Shown: one piece after another, positions 50,201 to 59,160 of the stretch
How positions within the stretch are numbered: position 1 is the stretch's first letter
Layout: each line of letters begins with the position of its first letter
From: Cryptomeria japonica
Taxonomy: Eukaryota; Streptophyta; Pinopsida; Cupressales; Cupressaceae
Direction of reading: 5' to 3'
Assembly (NCBI RefSeq): GCF_030272615.1
Contig: NC_081407.1
Coordinates: 433,838,730-433,902,729, forward strand
Length of the DNA: 64,000 bases
Notes under the pieces: model-generated
Told to the model about the DNA's origin: nothing
What the model saw: the letters and a program-made list of their open reading frames with translations, nothing else
Database searches by the model: none
Translations under genes and position numbers: made by a program

Positions 50201-53200
50201 CTGATAAACAAACAATGCAACCTGTTGCCCTCATTTTTGTTTTCAAAAATGAAGGACCATTACATGAAATTTTTGTCAAAAAATGAAAATTTTACTCTAT
50301 GGCACGCTTCCTGAGGCAATAATTTTGCCTAATCCTCAGTCCATCCTCGAACCACGTTTCGAATTTCATTGCATTCTGGGTTCGTTTGCTATGTCTTTCC
50401 TTCAATTTCGGGTTTTTTCTCCCTGATTGCGGGTGGGAAATTTTCCTTGAATTGCAAGTTTTAATGATTTCTTTTGTTTTGGTCTTTGTAGGGAAGTTTT
50501 TGGCTAATTACAAGTGCACTATATTGAAAAAAGAACTTGTAACTTACTTTTTATTTCCCCCTTGATGCTTTTTGGCTTTTTAAGTTATAATAGGGATTTT
50601 TTGGATAAGTTACAAGTTAACTTGTAATTCTTTTCTAAAACCCCTATTTTAATGTCTTTTGCTTGTAATAGGGATTTTAAACTCCTATTACATGTGTTAA
50701 GTTATAAAAACTTGTTGTAGGGATCTTATTTTCCCTTTACAAGTAACTTGTAACTTGCACATCTCTCTCCAAAACCCGATTTTGCCTAGAATTGAAATAA
50801 AGTGACAATTTTAAACTTGCTATTGTGCCCAAAAAACCCGATTTTCTTCATAAAGTGCAAATTGGAGAATTTTAAACTTGTAATTGCATTTCTAAAACCC
50901 GATTTTGCCTTGTTGAGGGAAAAGTGACATTTTAAACTTGCTATATGGGAAATAAAACCCGATTTTCTCTACTGCATGTAAATTAAAACTTGTATTTCTT
51001 TCCCAAAAACCCGATTTTCCTCTCCTAAGACAATTTTGTCACAAATTCTTCCCAATTTTTGTGGAGAAATTCATGGAGCAAGGAGGCGTTTTTGTTACAA
51101 GGTGATTTGTGTGAGCTATGGGACACGTTGTTGCTGATTTGGTGAATGATTCAACCCTTATTTTCTGCCAAACGGTTTACCACGTGATCCCTTAGACCCA
51201 CGTTTTGGGGGATTTAAACTTTACAAAGCTGCAATCTCCTAGGTCGTTTTTGCCTTTCATGCTAAGACATTGAGGTTAATGGAGGATTGACCATTTCTTG
51301 TGCCATTTAATTTGCATTTGGTGCCACATTTTGCTGCCCAAGGCGTTTTGGTAAAACGTGGCAAGGGTTAGAATATGGTTTATTCTCTATTGAAGAGTTC
51401 TTCCCCCTTCTTTCAAAGATTGATCATCTTTTGAAGAGGCATTTTTCAGTTTTGAAGCAAGGTATGATTTCTCTTCTTTTCATGTTTCATTTTCTTGTTT
51501 TCTTGTTTTTTCTTTCTAGTTGTAAATTTGTGTATATATTTATTTTGCCCCAAAAATCGGTTTTGTGAGAGAGATTTTCCCCTTTGTAAAGCAATTTATG
51601 AATTGCATTGTTTTTCCCCATTTTCCCTCTTTACTTGTATTCGGGATTTTAAATCCCGATTACAAGTTGGATGAAAATCATTGTTCTTTCCTTACGGTTA
51701 AAAGAATTTAACCATCTTTTGTTGAAATCCCAAGTTGCAAAGATGAAAAATACCCATCCTTCCAAAATCGGGTTTTTGAGAACCGGATTGCATGTCCAAA
51801 GTTCTTCCCATTTTCTTGGAAGTGACATTCCCAAAATCTTCCCATTTTTATCCATCCATATCGCCTATATCCGTACTTTCCGTTCACGTCATTTCCCGCA
51901 AGTCTAATTCTCATTTTTCACTCATTTTTCCATTTTCCGTTTTACAAGTATACTTGCATTCGGGTTTTAAAAATCCGATTGCATGTGCATTCTTCCCAAC
52001 TTGTATACTTGTAAAATTTTCTCCAAGATCCGAAATTGGTCAAAGTCAAGATTCCTAGCATTTCCCATTTATTTTCCATCTTTCTCTCACAAAATCGTGA
52101 AGTGCAAGGGTTGGAGTTCTTCCCATTTGAAGAAAGAAAACTGTTAAACACTTTTAAGTCTTCATCGTAGTATACCAGGTTGTCCTTCAATGTCAGATTT
52201 ACCTTCATCTCCAATTCCGAAGAAGATGAAGTATAAATATGACAAGTACCAGAATGAAGTTTCACCTTCGCAAGTTTCCTCTCCTTTGCATCGCATAAAA
52301 GATACGAACATAGGGCATGTGGACATGTCAGAATTTGTCAAGGGAGTGGAGGATCTGCAGGATAGTAATATGCAGCGGTTGTTGGATAGCCACATCCATC
52401 ACGCATCCTCTTTTCCAGTGGCTGCCCTAGAACTTGAATTTGTTCTCTTGCGCCCATCACTTTGACAAAGAGACAAGAACCATTAAAAATGATGATGGTG
52501 AAGCAATAATCCGCCTTGATGCAAATACAATTGAGAAAGTCTTCAGAATACCACCAACACTTGTTTATATGGAAATTTCAAAGGATAGTGCAGCTGAGTA
52601 CTATGTCAAGAGGGAAAAGAACTGCAAACGTCATATTAACAGGTGGATTCATGAGCCACGAGCCGCCTTCTCAAGGTGGGCTAAGTTGTACCACTGTGAC
52701 TTTAAGTGGAAAATTGGAGACATCATAACTCTCCTCAGCAGGATGATGGGTCTTGAACACTCCAATGTTTTTGAACCCTGGATGTATCAGTTTACCATGT
52801 TCATTAGGCAATCCCATCATATATCATGGGAGAGAGATTATCAGTGATGCTTTGTGCGAGCAACTTGCAACAGTCCCTACCACCATGACTTTCTACATGA
52901 ACTCATACTTAGTGTATTTGGCAGCGTCACTCAGACATTTCCCTGGTCTTTCTACCAAGGGTGACCGCTCGCTTATACCTGTATGGGAATATTATGATCA
53001 ACTGCCTTTGAGACCCAACAGATTGCATTTCAGAAGAGTTCAAGATGCATTCTTTGGCTACTTCATGTGCCAGCTTGACAAGACTCTAAAGAACATAAGG
53101 GTGTCAGATGAGGCATGGGAAAGAGTGAATGACTATGGTTGCTTGTTTCTTCAATTCCCGACCTTTACCTATATGAGAGTCGGATGCTATAGTGGGCAGC

Positions 53201-56200
53201 CATACATGCTCCCTAGATACCCAACTGATAAGATCATTCTTATGGAGTTGGGAAGACAGATCATGGCTGTGCACGCTCATCAGTCTGTTTGACATAAGGT
53301 CGGAATGGGGATTTCTACAACAAACCCATTGAAAATTGGCCGGTATTCTCTTGTCACATCCGTCAAAGCCAAAGCTATGGAGACTGAGATGCAAGAGATT
53401 AAATTCAAAAGGTTTAAGTCTAGGGCAGATTTTGATTATCGGGGTATGAAGGAAAAAATCAAGAAATCCTTCATACACATGCATTGTATTGAGGATATCT
53501 GGGTAGATCTCCGTACAAAATTGGAGGTTCTCAAGATGGATTATTGCAGGCTTATTGTTGAGCAGGTTATTGATTTGAACTTGGTTGATATTCCACAAGG
53601 GATGATTGATGATGGGCATGTACTTGATCCCGAATATATTTCACGAAGGGTTGAGGAAGCTCCACTTCCTTTAATCCAATGGTTGCATAAAGAATGCACG
53701 TCCATTCTTGAAAGATTTCAGCCTATCTTGGCTAACACCAACACTTGGCTCAAAGGTAATGGTGTTAGACTTGTCAAGATCAAGGTTGGGAAAGAAAATG
53801 ACTCTACGGGGCCTCTTGGACGTAAGTCTGAGATTCAAATTGACAACAAGGAAGGTGCATCATCTTCTGGCACCAGGATCAAATTGTGTGTTAGTCGGGC
53901 AGTAGTGCTTCCTCCTGAGGAGGCAACTGTTCGTAGAAAGGAAAAGTCTCGGTTTCATGTTCATGTGATCGATCTTGATAATCCAGAAGAACGACAACAA
54001 TTTGATGATGCTCCTAAGTCTCTAGCTTTAGATTCCCTACATGAGATTCCTTCCTCAGTTTCCATTGAGATGCCTCTTTCTCCTCCTGACATAATAGTGG
54101 AAGAGTCTCCTCAGAATGCCGTTCCTATTTCAGTATTTGAGCCGCCTCCTGATCATCAACAAGAGGGTGTGCTGGAAGTTCCTGAGGATACTCCTGCATG
54201 TATCCAGTTGTCAGAGATTGATACCTCCACTTTTGACTTTGAGGAATTTATGAGGCAATCTTCATGCCCATTGGTTACTGAGCAAACCATGGTCGCCATC
54301 CAAACAGATACTCCTCCCAGGGTGACCATGGTTGTTCAAACAGAAATTGCTTCTCCTTCGCTTTCAGCAGCTACTCAAGGAGAACTAGTTGCTTTACCTC
54401 CATGGCTTAGTTCTTTTACCCCAAAGAGGAAGAAGAAAAAAATCTCTCCTGATGTCTTGGACTATCAGCAACTCAAACAGTCTAGGCCCAAGGTTGCTAA
54501 AAAGGCCAAGACAATCTCAAGAGTGACTGTTGATAGCAATAAGATGAAAGTGGCAGAAATTGTTGAGCCCCTTGCGGATAAGCCACGTGAGGAAATGCAA
54601 GCTGCTGATTACAGGGTTACAAGGATAGAATTGGACAAACAAACGCATGAAGTGGTCAAACACTATGCCCAACAATCTGTAGCCTCACTAGTGTAGCGGT
54701 ATGACAAACTTCTAGCAAAGAAAGACAAGTTAGAAGAGGAGAATCGACAACTTGTTGCAGCTGTTCATAAAATTACAAAACCTGCTGGTGAAGGGAGTAA
54801 TACTGCAAGTTCTTCCGATTCCCAAGAACCGATTTGTGGAGTTGAAAGAGCTGCTCAAAAAGTACAAGCTTTGGATTCTTGGGTGGATCAACTTCATGAT
54901 CTATGTGCACAAGGGCTAAAAGACATTTTCCAAATGATGTCTAAGTTGGAGACCATTGAAGAGAAATTGAATCATACCTCCGACACTTTCAAACAGAATC
55001 TGGAAAGGGTTGAAACGGTAGTTTGACAATCTGGCGCACCATGCCCCAACAACAGTTGAGTGTTCTTCAGGAGCATGCCATTATTTCTTCTAGGGTCATG
55101 TACTTGGAATTTGAATAACTTTTGGAGAATAAAGCCCTTGTTCTCAAATCCCTCATTGAGGAGATTGATGATGCAATGAGATTGCGGGTTGAAGTATTCC
55201 AAGGTATTGTTTCCCACTGTGAGAAGGCCTCTTGCAACATAATCAGTCAGAATGGAGAGCTGATACCAGAAGAAGAAGTGCTCGCAGATCTACAGATGAA
55301 GATTCATAATTAATGGAGGAGCGAACAATTCTCAGTTGCTTCAATTCAGGTTCTGATGAAACATCAAATCTTTTTGCACGAAATCCAGTCCATCTTGGAG
55401 AAGAACAACTCTATGCTTCTTCGATGTCATGATGCCATTGTAAAGACCATGGTTATTGCCAAGAACACCCACGAACCGAATCCCACTGAGCTACGAATGA
55501 TCATCCAGAAGTTCGAAGGATTCATGTCTTCACACGCTGCAGCTTAAGTGTTTTTCAACACTTAGTTGTATTTTTCCAGAATTGTAATCTCTTAGTTGTA
55601 GTTTTTCTTTTGACAAGTTACATGTAAAAACCTTTTATAAATTGTCAGTCAAGTCTTTACTTGCACTTTTGTAATTACATGTAAGGCAACTACAAGTTGT
55701 TTTCAGTTAGGACTGTAGTTGGAATAGTCATAGTTAGTTATTGAATAATTCTTGGTGGTTGAGAGAATTTCTCAAGTTAGTTGGGATCCTCCCACCTTTT
55801 TCTCATGATTCTTCTCGTATAAATACTTGAGAGGAGTCTATTGTAGTTTTTATCTTTTGGAAAGCAAGCAAAAAACTCTGCCAAATTTGCAGCAAAAAAG
55901 TCTTTGAGCTTTTATGTGTAAATTGAAGAATTGAAAGGAATAGAAGAAAATTGCTCAAGCTTTGAGTCTTTGTGCTACATTCTTGAGTTTGTGTTCCATA
56001 TTACCTTTCTTGCAAGTGTTTCTTTGAGAACTTAATCGAATCTAATTTGCAGTCTTTGAGCTGCAAGTATTGGAGATTAATTTAGTTAAAGTAGAAGTTC
56101 TATTGGGAAAAACCTGTAAGACTTTGTGCTTACACTTGTTCTTAACAGAGTTTAGAAGTAAGTAGATTTTATGAGAAATAGCTGAGAGTCTTGGAGCTCA

Positions 56201-57405
56201 CACTTGTTCTTGCGGTCTTGCGTAGAAAGAATAAGATATTTTAGTCTTTGTGCTGTTATAATTTGTTCTTAATAAAATTAGTATGGAAAAGGGTAGTTAG
56301 GACTTTACATAATCAAGACTTTGAGCTTGATATTGCTGTCCCGTCCTGAAGGAAGTGACGAAAGTCTTTGAGCTTTCAGGAAACTTCATTTCCTTTCTCT
56401 CATTTCATTTTGAAAGTTGTTACTGCTGTTTTATATCAAATCGCTATCACTTTTCTGTGAAGAGAAAAGGATATTGCCTTTCTTGAAAGAAGACGAAAGA
56501 ATGCTGTCTCATCTTATTTTATTTTTAAAGTTGTAGTTAGGTAGGGGGAGCCTTCCCTTAATTAAGAGAGTTTTTATCACACACTGTGGTTGAAACCACA
56601 ATTTTGTATATTTCCCCAAGTGTACAAAATTTTCAACCAACACCTAGAAGACTGGTAACCTTGCTTAAGATGGAGCGTTCAGCATAGGCAGCAAGAACCA
56701 AAACAAGGCTTTCAGTTCCCACATCCAATACCTTGATAAATAACCTCAGAAAGACAGAAGAAAATGATGTCCAATAGATGAGTTTTGTGGGTGCGTAACA
56801 GGATATAATGAGCATGCAACAATGTCAACAAGAACCAAAACAAGACTTTCAGTTTCCACATCCAATACCTTGATAAATTGCCTCAGCAAGACACAAGAAA
56901 ATGCTGTCCAAAAGATGAGTTTTGTGGGTGCATAACATGATATAATGGATATTGTTTTGACCAGTTCTTTTATATTGTTGGATTGTATGCATCTGCTTAC
57001 AAATTCAAATGCTCCTCATTGTCTTTGACATGTTCTCTTTTAGGGGGGCTACAGTAGTTCAAAGTTTGATTCTTTCTTTTTAATTCTCAGCTATTTTCTA
57101 TATTTTATTTAGTTGTTTTATGTCTTCCCTGAATTCAAAAGACTGAACTATTGAGAACTAGATAAAGGAAGTTTAATCATGTAGAGATGATGGTTTTTAA
57201 AATTTTGTGGTTCTTCAAATTCTATAGAAACATGTCTACTCTTTTCCTGATATTGTTTTGAATAGAAGATTAATTAACTGAGTTTTGTGTAGGTGCTAGA
57301 GGATCCATTTATAGAGCATTGGGCCTTATGGTAGCTGCTTCACCATGTGCATTGGCTGCAGCTCCTCTAGCTTATGTAACTGCAATTAGTGCTTGTGCAA
57401 GTAAG
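25736..57405 (+). CDS. HMA1: HMA1-type chloroplast heavy-metal P1B ATPase, exons 1-6 (partial gene)
   Basis: Six exons (25736-26281, 34420-34570, 34683-34870, 37025-37171, 48587-48782, 57293-57405) have GT...AG borders and join in phase to 447 codons. HMA1 is a metal-pumping P1B ATPase of the chloroplast envelope, reported in Arabidopsis to move Cu, Zn and other cations. Features: putative transit peptide (residues 1-52), His-rich tract (65-107), membrane segments near 143-160 and 170-190, the actuator motif HLTGEA (314-319), and SPC (426-428) in the ion-binding membrane helix. SPC in place of CPC is characteristic of HMA1. I chose ATG 25736 because the product begins with a transit-like Ser/Arg-rich stretch. 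No stop or frameshift is present. The DKTG, nucleotide-binding and C-terminal exons were not found by 64000, so the gene continues past the window. Introns measure 8.1, 0.11, 2.2, 11.4 and 8.5 kb; the sixth exceeds 6.5 kb. Confidence 0.93.
26628..26830 (+). pseudogene. Possible relic of a duplicated HMA1 exon 1 end
   Basis: Intron 1 text 'tttggcggccttttgcccttacgttcaatccaaggtagctgct' at 26631 resembles exon 1 at about 26192 ('ttggcggctctttgccattatgttcaaccaaaggcagcagc'). About 40 bp match well by eye. Weaker similarity follows (gcgatcacattttctcatgttggggtaag against gcactcgcatttcctcttgtcgcggtatt). The offset is about 440 bp, so it may be an old tandem duplication. It has no open frame. Confidence 0.45.
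26831..27913. other. HMA1 intron 1, first part
   Basis: AT-rich intron sequence with no recognised gene or repeat. The short open stretches here have no known motif. Confidence 0.5.
27914..28990 (-). mobile_element. LTR fragment or solo LTR (minus strand)
   Basis: Read on the minus strand this resembles the Copia LTRs elsewhere in the window. Near its start the reverse complement contains ggttgtcattgatgtcaacg (28932-28951), matching 'gttgtcattgatgtcaa' at 5580 and 21865. Near its end it has CACCCCCTCTCAGTTATCC and finishes CATTCAACA at 27914. 'Ggaaaacccaagaagggaaaaccacgg' (28079-28105) is the complement of the 'ttttcccagttgggttt' type motif of those LTRs. A tandem-like 'ggctcactgcc' recurs at 28171-28335. 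No exact target duplication was found, so the outer border is approximate. Confidence 0.6.
28991..32670. other. HMA1 intron 1, middle part
   Basis: Long AT-rich intron sequence. I see TA/TG-rich simple sequence (32280-32600) and a short hairpin gtatagg-tgcg-cctatac at 30799-30816, but no genes or element borders. Reading frames here are short and without motifs. Confidence 0.5.
33091..33397. repeat. 85-bp perfect inverted repeat with 137-bp loop
   Basis: The arms 33091-33175 and 33313-33397 are exact reverse complements; I checked them base by base. The loop (33176-33312) holds 'gggttctccccgggttctccttgggttcctcc', similar to GC-rich text just left of the first arm (33030-33080). A further diverged copy of the right arm lies at about 32681-32736 ('gcatatggaagtcatataaacaatctcattggtaatgcattgtaatagcc'). 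The hairpin lies in HMA1 intron 1 and, if transcribed with the gene, would form a long double strand. Confidence 0.85.
34140..34183 (+). repeat. Short tandem duplication
   Basis: The words 'gcacttgaactccattgg' occur twice in direct succession in intron 1 (from about 34139 and again from about 34158). Confidence 0.8.
34420..34570 (+). CDS. HMA1: HMA1 exon 2
   Basis: It encodes residues 183-232 and the first base of codon 233 (phase 1): ISAALDALVDIAGGKVNIHV, then LMASAAFASVFMGNALEGGL and LLAMFSLAHI. This is one of the best-conserved parts of HMA1, covering membrane helices before the actuator domain. The acceptor is ...tgtaacag and the donor GTAAGG. Confidence 0.95.
34683..34870 (+). CDS. HMA1: HMA1 exon 3
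   Basis: It completes codon 233 and encodes residues 234-295: EDYFANRAMGDIKALKESNP ... ITYKHVPMHDLEVGSYILVR AGE. This is the start of the actuator domain. It follows a 112-bp intron, the only short one. The acceptor is ...ttctgtag and the donor GTATAC. Confidence 0.95.
35340..36090. repeat. Three 207-233 bp tandem repeats with CA-rich blocks
   Basis: In intron 3 the segment 'gttggtaaccaggtcaaa...gctggtgtccctccttgga' recurs at 35481, 35688 and 35921. Each copy is preceded by 'ctccaatccaccaattatatgg' and followed by long ACAC/CATA simple sequence. The CA-rich blocks make spurious His/Thr open frames on one strand and Val/Cys frames on the other. Confidence 0.8.
37025..37171 (+). CDS. HMA1: HMA1 exon 4
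   Basis: It encodes residues 296-344, phase 0 at both ends: AVPVDGEVCQGRSMVTVEHL, TGEANPIDKQIGDVVPGGAR, NLDGMLIIK. It contains the TGE motif of the actuator domain, which dephosphorylates the enzyme intermediate. The acceptor is ...gaattag and the donor GTATGC. Confidence 0.95.
37172..39990. other. HMA1 intron 4, left part
   Basis: AT-rich intron. From about 39320 the texture changes: a C tract (39327-39340), and phrases such as 'ccaaacaaaggggcgaaagaaactcg' that recur in altered form at about 43440 and 45280. This suggests that 39320-39990, 43269-43462 and 44980-45300 are pieces of one older repeat into which the two LTR elements were inserted. Confidence 0.45.
39996..40748 (+). repeat. 5' LTR of the gene-carrying element
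   Basis: 753 bp, TGTTAATG...ATTAACA, very similar to 42549-43263 and longer by one short tandem duplication near 40317-40382. Confidence 0.9.
40925..41871 (+). pseudogene. Captured Ser-rich cellular gene fragment inside the LTR element
   Basis: Several reading frames follow one another: IDRTSPEKQIRVGPADIIHS with PEFKFCI (40928-41010); LFVDCKIL and following (about 41065-41135); VRSASFPSSKASGAENGGFK then SSRWKEMFKLSNKDYF (41161-41346); and a 154-codon frame 41407-41871 with RSKSVGAQS, RRSSSVRSYERGSPGRGSRR, FVVRNSKTL and NPVLNVPAYIGPMRGKNGLG. The mix (a PEFxFC start, a Ser-rich middle, an RFxVRN block and a VLNVP tail) resembles plant Ser-rich proteins of the DUF1645 or kinase-regulator kind, recalled from memory and not tested. 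Stops and frame changes separate the parts. No intron is obvious, so capture from an mRNA is possible. Confidence 0.5.
42120..42535 (+). repeat. Two small repeat families before the 3' LTR
   Basis: First, 'gagagaaatttgaggtgaaagccctt'-type words occur three times (42152, 42200, 42245). Second, words such as 'catgttgagagactccatga' or 'cacgttgagtgactccgtga' occur about five times (42306-42510). The arrays sit between the captured gene and the 3' LTR. Confidence 0.7.
42549..43263 (+). repeat. 3' LTR of the gene-carrying element
   Basis: 715 bp, partner of 39996-40748, followed by the GTTTT duplication. Confidence 0.9.
43468..44974 (-). mobile_element. TRIM-like element with an internal 41-bp repeat array
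   Basis: Near-identical LTRs of about 323 bp at 43468-43790 and 44652-44974 (TGTTAAT...ATTAACA) are flanked by AAAAA on both sides. Read on the minus strand, a perfect initiator-Met primer site TGGTATCAGAGCC (complement at 44639-44651) adjoins the 5' LTR, and a purine tract, taagagggag (complement at 43791-43800), adjoins the 3' LTR. The whole is 1.5 kb with no coding capacity, as in terminal-repeat retrotransposons in miniature. It lies 200 bp from the gene-carrying element and shares its terminal heptamers. Confidence 0.88.
43880..44252. repeat. Nine 41-bp tandem repeats inside the TRIM-like element
   Basis: The unit 'ggattgcctcagtcggcgattctatccacaagctcttgtgt' repeats head to tail nine times with few changes (ctctgtcggc, cttagtcggc, catgagctcttacg). 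Repeats are directly adjacent and vary within, so this is a minisatellite and not a CRISPR array. Confidence 0.92.
44975..46110. other. HMA1 intron 4, repeat-derived middle part
   Basis: 44975-45300 looks like more of the older repeat with 'ccaaacaaag' words. 45720-46060 has a promoter-like 'tctataaaaggaagatgcctctctttgtaaag' and ends with the polypurine-like 'gtggggggtatt' just before the LTR fragment at 46111. It may be internal sequence of that element. No coding domains were seen. Confidence 0.4.
46111..46678 (+). repeat. LTR fragment related to the LTR at 61351-62029
   Basis: It begins TGATGTATTTCCGG after the purine-rich aaatgtggggggtatt and ends CCACGTCAACA. Its 3' half, read on the minus strand, resembles 61351-61580: both have 'tatcctatcctctcttg', 'aaggaaatcc', 'ctgttttaga' and 'gtcaggtctt' in the same order. 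The two copies point in opposite directions. No target duplication was found. Confidence 0.65.
46679..48586. other. HMA1 intron 4, right part
   Basis: AT-rich intron with a partial duplication: 'gttaagcaggagg...gatgtgcttccatacccctgaac' at 47158-47205 recurs at 47213-47258. Nothing else was recognised. Exon 5 follows a normal ...ttccag acceptor. Confidence 0.5.
48587..48782 (+). CDS. HMA1: HMA1 exon 5
   Basis: It encodes residues 345-409 and the first base of codon 410: ATKTWNESTLSKIMQLTEEA, QLNKPKLQRWLDDFGERYSQ, AVVAVSFAVALLGPFLFKWP. It covers the end of the actuator domain and the next membrane helix. The acceptor is ...ttccag and the donor GTTAGT (phase 1). Confidence 0.95.
48783..50330. 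other. HMA1 intron 5, left part
   Basis: AT-rich, then from 49200 a low-complexity, TC-rich stretch in which words like 'aggcacacc...tgctgtcactt' recur irregularly (49330-50080). It could be a worn minisatellite. No gene was seen. Confidence 0.4.
50331..52186 (+). other. Leader-like sequence upstream of the large unknown ORF
   Basis: It contains irregular repeats of 'aaaacccgattttgcc' and 'ttttaaacttg' (about 50765-51020) and of 'cttgtattcgggattttaaatcccgattacaag' (51640-51665, 51950-51985). Sequences of this kind bracket the large ORF but I found no LTR matching 55548-56642. It may be the 5' region of the same element. Confidence 0.4.
52190..55547 (+). pseudogene. Large decayed ORF (about 1,100 codons) of an unrecognised element
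   Basis: Reading frames follow one another on the plus strand: 52190-52465, 52434-52847, 52753-53292, 53305-54696, then to 55026, and 55122-55547. They connect through frame changes near 52430, near 52830 and between 55026 and 55122, and through in-frame stops at 53290 (TGA), 54694 (TAG) and 55024 (TGA). The start is MSDLPSSPIPKKMKYKYDKY. The first third is a compact Trp/Tyr-rich domain (RWIHEPRAAFSRWAKLYHCD, KWKIGDIITLLSRMMGLEH, YFMCQLDKTLKNIRVSDEAW). The middle is acidic and Pro-rich and ends in the basic TPKRKKKKISPD. The last third predicts coiled coils (RYDKLLAKKDKLEEENRQL). There is no zinc knuckle, protease, integrase or polymerase motif. It lies in HMA1 intron 5 and is probably a retroelement gag-like or mobile-domain-like protein; I cannot name the family. 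Confidence 0.65.
55548..56642 (+). repeat. LTR-like 3' block with eight GTCTTTGAGCT motifs
   Basis: It follows the large ORF directly. It has a TATA-like box (tcgtataaatacttgag, about 55817) as in LTR promoters, then a 500-bp tract in which GTCTTTGAGCT or close variants recur eight times (55900, 55966, 56052, 56119, 56188, 56244, 56327, 56364), and it ends ...TTCAACCAACA. I found no partner LTR to the left, so the LTR call rests on composition and position only. Confidence 0.5.
56692..56955 (+). repeat. Tandem duplication of about 137 bp
   Basis: 'caagaaccaaaacaaggctttcagttcccacatccaatacc' at 56692 recurs at 56829 and continues through 'gatgagttttgtgggtgc'. Two copies lie in intron 5, shortly before exon 6. 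Confidence 0.85.
57293..57405 (+). CDS. HMA1: HMA1 exon 6
   Basis: It completes codon 410 and encodes residues 411-447: ARGSIYRALGLMVAASPCAL, AAAPLAYVTAISACASK. SPC at 426-428 is the metal-coordinating motif in the central membrane helix. The acceptor is ...gtgtag and the donor GTAACG, phase 0. The expected next residues (GILLKG...) were not found up to 64000. Confidence 0.95.
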
Positions 57406-59160
57406 GTAACGACCATGGAATTTTGGTGGAATGTTAGAATAGGAAAAAAAATTGTATATTGGAGACTCATCTTCTGAACAAGTTTTATGTTACTTTTGAT
57501 TGTACTTAGATGCATTTGTGTTTGTGTGTCTTGAAAATAAGGTTTTTCTGAGTTTAATTTTGCTAATATTCAGAGTTTATGAATGATATATTTAGAAAAA
57601 GGGCATGCATGCAAATGATCATAAGACTTAAGAGCACACCACTCCAAGAGATGAGCAAAAAAGAAAAATTGATCCACATTAGTATAGGATCAGTCATTGT
57701 TTGATGGACCAGTATTTGAATCAACAGTCAAACTGAGAAGTAAATATGCTTTGCGTATGGATTCCTTTGTAAATTCATCTCATGGGTGAGACATATGGTC
57801 CCATACTACTTCGTTGTTGAGACTTTCCTTGATGTTTCCAATATGTTGATTGCTAATCTACAAATATGAACCCTGTATCATTGAAAATCTTCCTTTTGTT
57901 AACAATTGTTCTGGCATCCAAGCTTCCAGTGGAAACCCTGGTTTTATGGTCAATGCTTTATCTTTTCCATAACACCATAGAATATAGCTCGGAACAAATG
58001 ACATACATATGTTTATGATCCAAAAATGTTCTAGAAAACATTCAGTTTTAGTTAGTTTATTGGATCGGCCATCTTGTATTAAGAAGTCAGTTTCAGTTTG
58101 ATGGTGTCAGTGCAAATTTGCAAGGTGAGAATCAAAACAAGGGAAATAACAAGGGCACCATGCTTGACTACAACAAATGGAAGATGTATTTGGGTTAGTG
58201 AAAGAATTGCTTGGGATGAAACTGCCAAACTTTCTTGACAACGGGGCAAAAGCATTGCCTATGGGAACAGGTCTGCAATAGAGTTGTCAGCAGTGAAATT
58301 TATTAGAAAACAGGACAGCTGAGCCTCTTTTGTGGAGTTTAATCAGTTCTTCTGTCATTTCATATGAGAGATGTTTCAGTTCCTCTTGGCAACTCTTGTG
58401 CTCATCTTATGTCATAAATACACGCATTGGGGTGTGCACTAGCTAATGAAGGATTACTGTGGGAGCAGAATTGATAATTGTGAACGAGTTTGAGGATTAC
58501 AATCCGATTTCACTGTAGGTAATTGCAGGGTTGCAGTCCTTAGCCGTAGGTCTAGTCCTTACTTGTTGAGTCAACAATAGTTCCACTATGTTGGAGGTGA
58601 GGGGACACATTGAGTCATTGAAGAATTTCTTGATAGCCATCATGAACGGAATCCTGCTTACTAAAACATTTTGATAGAGGATTCTTGCTAGAGTTGTCAT
58701 CCCTGGGGTTTCTCTATTGTAAAACACGTGTTATCCTATTCATGTGATGTTGCTTTCTTTTACTCGCTTATGTTTGATTGTTGGAAGTTGCTAACATGTA
58801 TAGCACAAGTTCAGTAACAATTGAATATGTGCATAATGAATGGATGATGGTTATAGAAATCAGCCGTAGGCTGTAAGAACATCAAAGTTTGCAACCTTAA
58901 ATGTTGCAATATAGATTATTACATTTTGACTTGAGTTTTAATCTATTGTAGGGACTCAAGGGGATGATAATCAGTAGATCAAAGACTGGTTGAACCGTTG
59001 AACCAACTTGGTGAATCAATTAATTTGTAGTTTGAGGTGCCTACTGGCCTAGGTCAGTGTCAATGGTCTCTGATTCCTAAGACGATGGATAATAATTTGG
59101 TAGTAGAGGTTGATACCAGTGTTACAAGAATCTGCCAGAATCACTGAGTCTTGCTGATTT
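57406..59160. other. HMA1 intron 6, left part
   Basis: Intron or downstream sequence with no recognised gene. A minus-strand frame of 76 codons (58497-58727) has no known motif. Confidence 0.5.

Noticed and set aside
53104-53619. 171-codon minus-strand frame
   Set aside because: Antisense to the large ORF of intron 5, no motif.
55548-56642. Pairing of this block with a 5' LTR at 50331-52186
   Set aside because: The two share words such as acttgtaa but no alignable stretch, so I do not call them an LTR pair.
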